A DNA stretch of 64,000 bases, from contig CALHOI010000015.1 in assembly GCA_938035525.1 (NCBI GenBank), forward strand, positions 1 through 64,000, given 5' to 3'. Below, one piece after another: positions 63,012-64,000 of the stretch. A program made the position numbers and the translations under genes. Position 1 is the first letter of the stretch, and each line of letters opens with the position of its first letter. The notes below the pieces were generated by a model, which did no database searches, had not been told where the DNA came from, and saw nothing but the letters and a program-made list of their open reading frames with translations. The stretch comes from an uncultured Granulosicoccaceae bacterium. Lineage in GTDB: Bacteria; Pseudomonadota; Gammaproteobacteria; Granulosicoccales; Granulosicoccaceae.

Positions 63012-64000
63012 ATGCCAAAGATTAAACTTGAAAATCTATCCAAAAGTTACGGCGACTTTGAAGTGCTGCACAGCATCGACCTGGAAATGCAGGATGCTGA
63101 ATTCACTGTATTGGTTGGGCCTTCTGGATGCGGTAAGTCCACTACATTGCGCATGATTGCCGGGTTGGAATCAGTCAGTGCGGGTGAGATATACATTGAC
63201 GACAAACCCGTGAGTAAGTTGGAGCCCAAGGAACGCGATTTGGCAATGGTGTTCCAGGACTATGCGCTTTACCCACACATGAACGTAGCAAAGAATATGT
63301 CTTTCGCCTTACGTTTGGAAAAGCGACCAAAGAAAGAAATCAATACCAAGGTTAACGAGGTGGCTGAAATTCTTGGGTTAACAGAATTTCTTCATCGCAA
63401 GCCTGCAGAACTTTCCGGAGGCCAGCGACAACGCGTGGCCATGGGTCGAGCACTGACGCGTGATAGTTCAACCTTTTTGTTTGACGAGCCCTTGTCAAAT
63501 TTGGATGCCAAGTTGCGTACTCAAATGCGGGCAGAACTTGCAATGATGCGTCAACGTGTACACAAGAACATGATTTACGTAACACACGATCAAATTGAAG
63601 CCATGACGCTGGCAGATCGTATAGTGGTCATGCACGGTGGAAAAATTCAACAAGAAGGCACACCGGAACAACTGTTCAAACATCCAGCCAACAAGTTTGT
63701 TGCCAGCTTTCTGGGGACACCGCCAATGAATCTCCTGCAAGCCAGTGTGCAAGGCACCAGTGACATTACAAGTTTGATTGGTTCTGGGTTTTCATTGCGC
63801 TGCGACGACAACACAAAGCAAAGACTGGGTCGTGCTAGCAGTAAAGAAGTGTTGCTGGGTATAAGGCCATGCGATCTTGTATTTGATCCATCCGCGCCAG
63901 AAGCATCTTCTATCGATATTAATGTTGTTGTATCTGAATACGTCGGAGCACAGTCGGTGTTGATTGGTGACTGCTCAGGGCAAAAAGTCATGGTGGAGTT
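63012..64000 (+). CDS. ABC transporter ATP-binding protein, MalK/UgpC type, 3' end cut by window
   Basis: The first 329 residues of a sugar-type importer ATPase. Walker A GPSGCGKST near 38, Q-loop V-F-Q-D-Y-A-L-Y-P near 83, signature LSGGQRQRVAMGRAL near 135, Walker B F-L-F-D-E-P-L-S-N-L-D near 157, switch H in V-T-H-D-Q-I-E-A. The TOBE/OB domain begins near 240 (G-I-R-P-C-D-L). Such ATPases serve CUT1 importers of sugars or sugar acids. The GntR-type operator upstream suggests uptake of idonate, gluconate or a related sugar acid; other subunits would lie beyond the window. Confidence 0.9.
   Translation, partial: MPKIKLENLSKSYGDFEVLHSIDLEMQDAEFTVLVGPSGCGKSTTLRMIAGLESVSAGEIYIDDKPVSKLEPKERDLAMVFQDYALYPHMNVAKNMSFALRLEKRPKKEINTKVNEVAEILGLTEFLHRKPAELSGGQRQRVAMGRALTRDSSTFLFDEPLSNLDAKLRTQMRAELAMMRQRVHKNMIYVTHDQIEAMTLADRIVVMHGGKIQQEGTPEQLFKHPANKFVASFLGTPPMNLLQASVQGTSDITSLIGSGFSLRCDDNTKQRLGRASSKEVLLGIRPCDLVFDPSAPEASSIDINVVVSEYVGAQSVLIGDCSGQKVMVE

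Noticed and set aside
1-64000. CRISPR arrays, tRNA or rRNA genes, prophage or insertion sequences
   Set aside because: No spaced repeat array, tRNA-like fold, rRNA stretch, integrase, transposase or phage structural gene was recognised by reading; small RNAs could be missed.

Overview
The window reads as chromosomal DNA of a heterotrophic marine gammaproteobacterium. DbpA, a YegD-type Hsp70, a UPF0114 (YqhA) protein and a Cpx-like two-component set are typical of Gammaproteobacteria; a Granulosicoccus/Arenicella-like relative is possible, but this is inference. Genes are dense, with short spacers and many divergent pairs. No rRNA, tRNA, CRISPR array, insertion sequence or prophage gene was recognised. 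The content is dominated by uptake and breakdown of marine osmolytes and other small organics.

Region 1 (1-9262): a partial flavin amine oxidase, a ThDP enzyme, a YqhA-like membrane protein, then a compact plus-strand run: methanethiol oxidase (SBP56/MtoX type), CoA-binding protein, 2Fe-2S ferredoxin, a second ThDP enzyme, a transthyretin/HIU-hydrolase-like protein and a DMSP demethylase (DmdA) homologue. Spacers are at most about 60 bases and two junctions overlap. The run therefore holds the enzyme that starts DMSP demethylation and one that consumes the methanethiol made later in that pathway. Region 2 (9278-21826): sterol-desaturase-type hydroxylase, two serine hydrolases, a complete oligopeptide-type ABC importer, a DMT exporter, a CBM9-like secreted protein and a small membrane protein. 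Region 3 (21926-35055): crotonase and a trans-sulfuration PLP enzyme divergent from DddP, a DMSP lyase with every expected active-site residue. It continues with a TAXI-TRAP importer, a formylglycine sulfatase/phosphonate hydrolase, a SUKH protein, a DoeA-like ectoine hydrolase, an M20 deacylase and a TauE/SafE exporter.

Region 4 (35146-44165): MFS carrier, extradiol-dioxygenase-like VOC protein and aromatic-ring hydroxylase; then DMT exporter, Cpx-like kinase/regulator and Spy/CpxP-like protein; then a PLP decarboxylase. Region 5 (44195-56592): a probable operon of a Pot-type ABC importer, an old-yellow-enzyme/TMADH-type demethylase and HpbD (hydroxyproline betaine 2-epimerase, catalytic residues at family positions); then an iodotyrosine-deiodinase-like nitroreductase, YegD-like Hsp70, DbpA, and an alpha-ketoglutaric semialdehyde dehydrogenase that could finish hydroxyproline breakdown. 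Region 6 (56821-64000): an unrecognised lipoprotein, a polar amino acid ABC importer, and an idonate/gluconate module (IdnD, IdnO, MalK-type ATPase) carrying two perfect GntR-type operators.

Together the window suggests one strain equipped to use DMSP by both demethylation and cleavage, plus ectoine and hydroxyproline betaine. Several steps are missing here (DmdB/DmdC, DoeB, a Rieske betaine demethylase, hydroxyproline oxidase) and would have to be encoded elsewhere.
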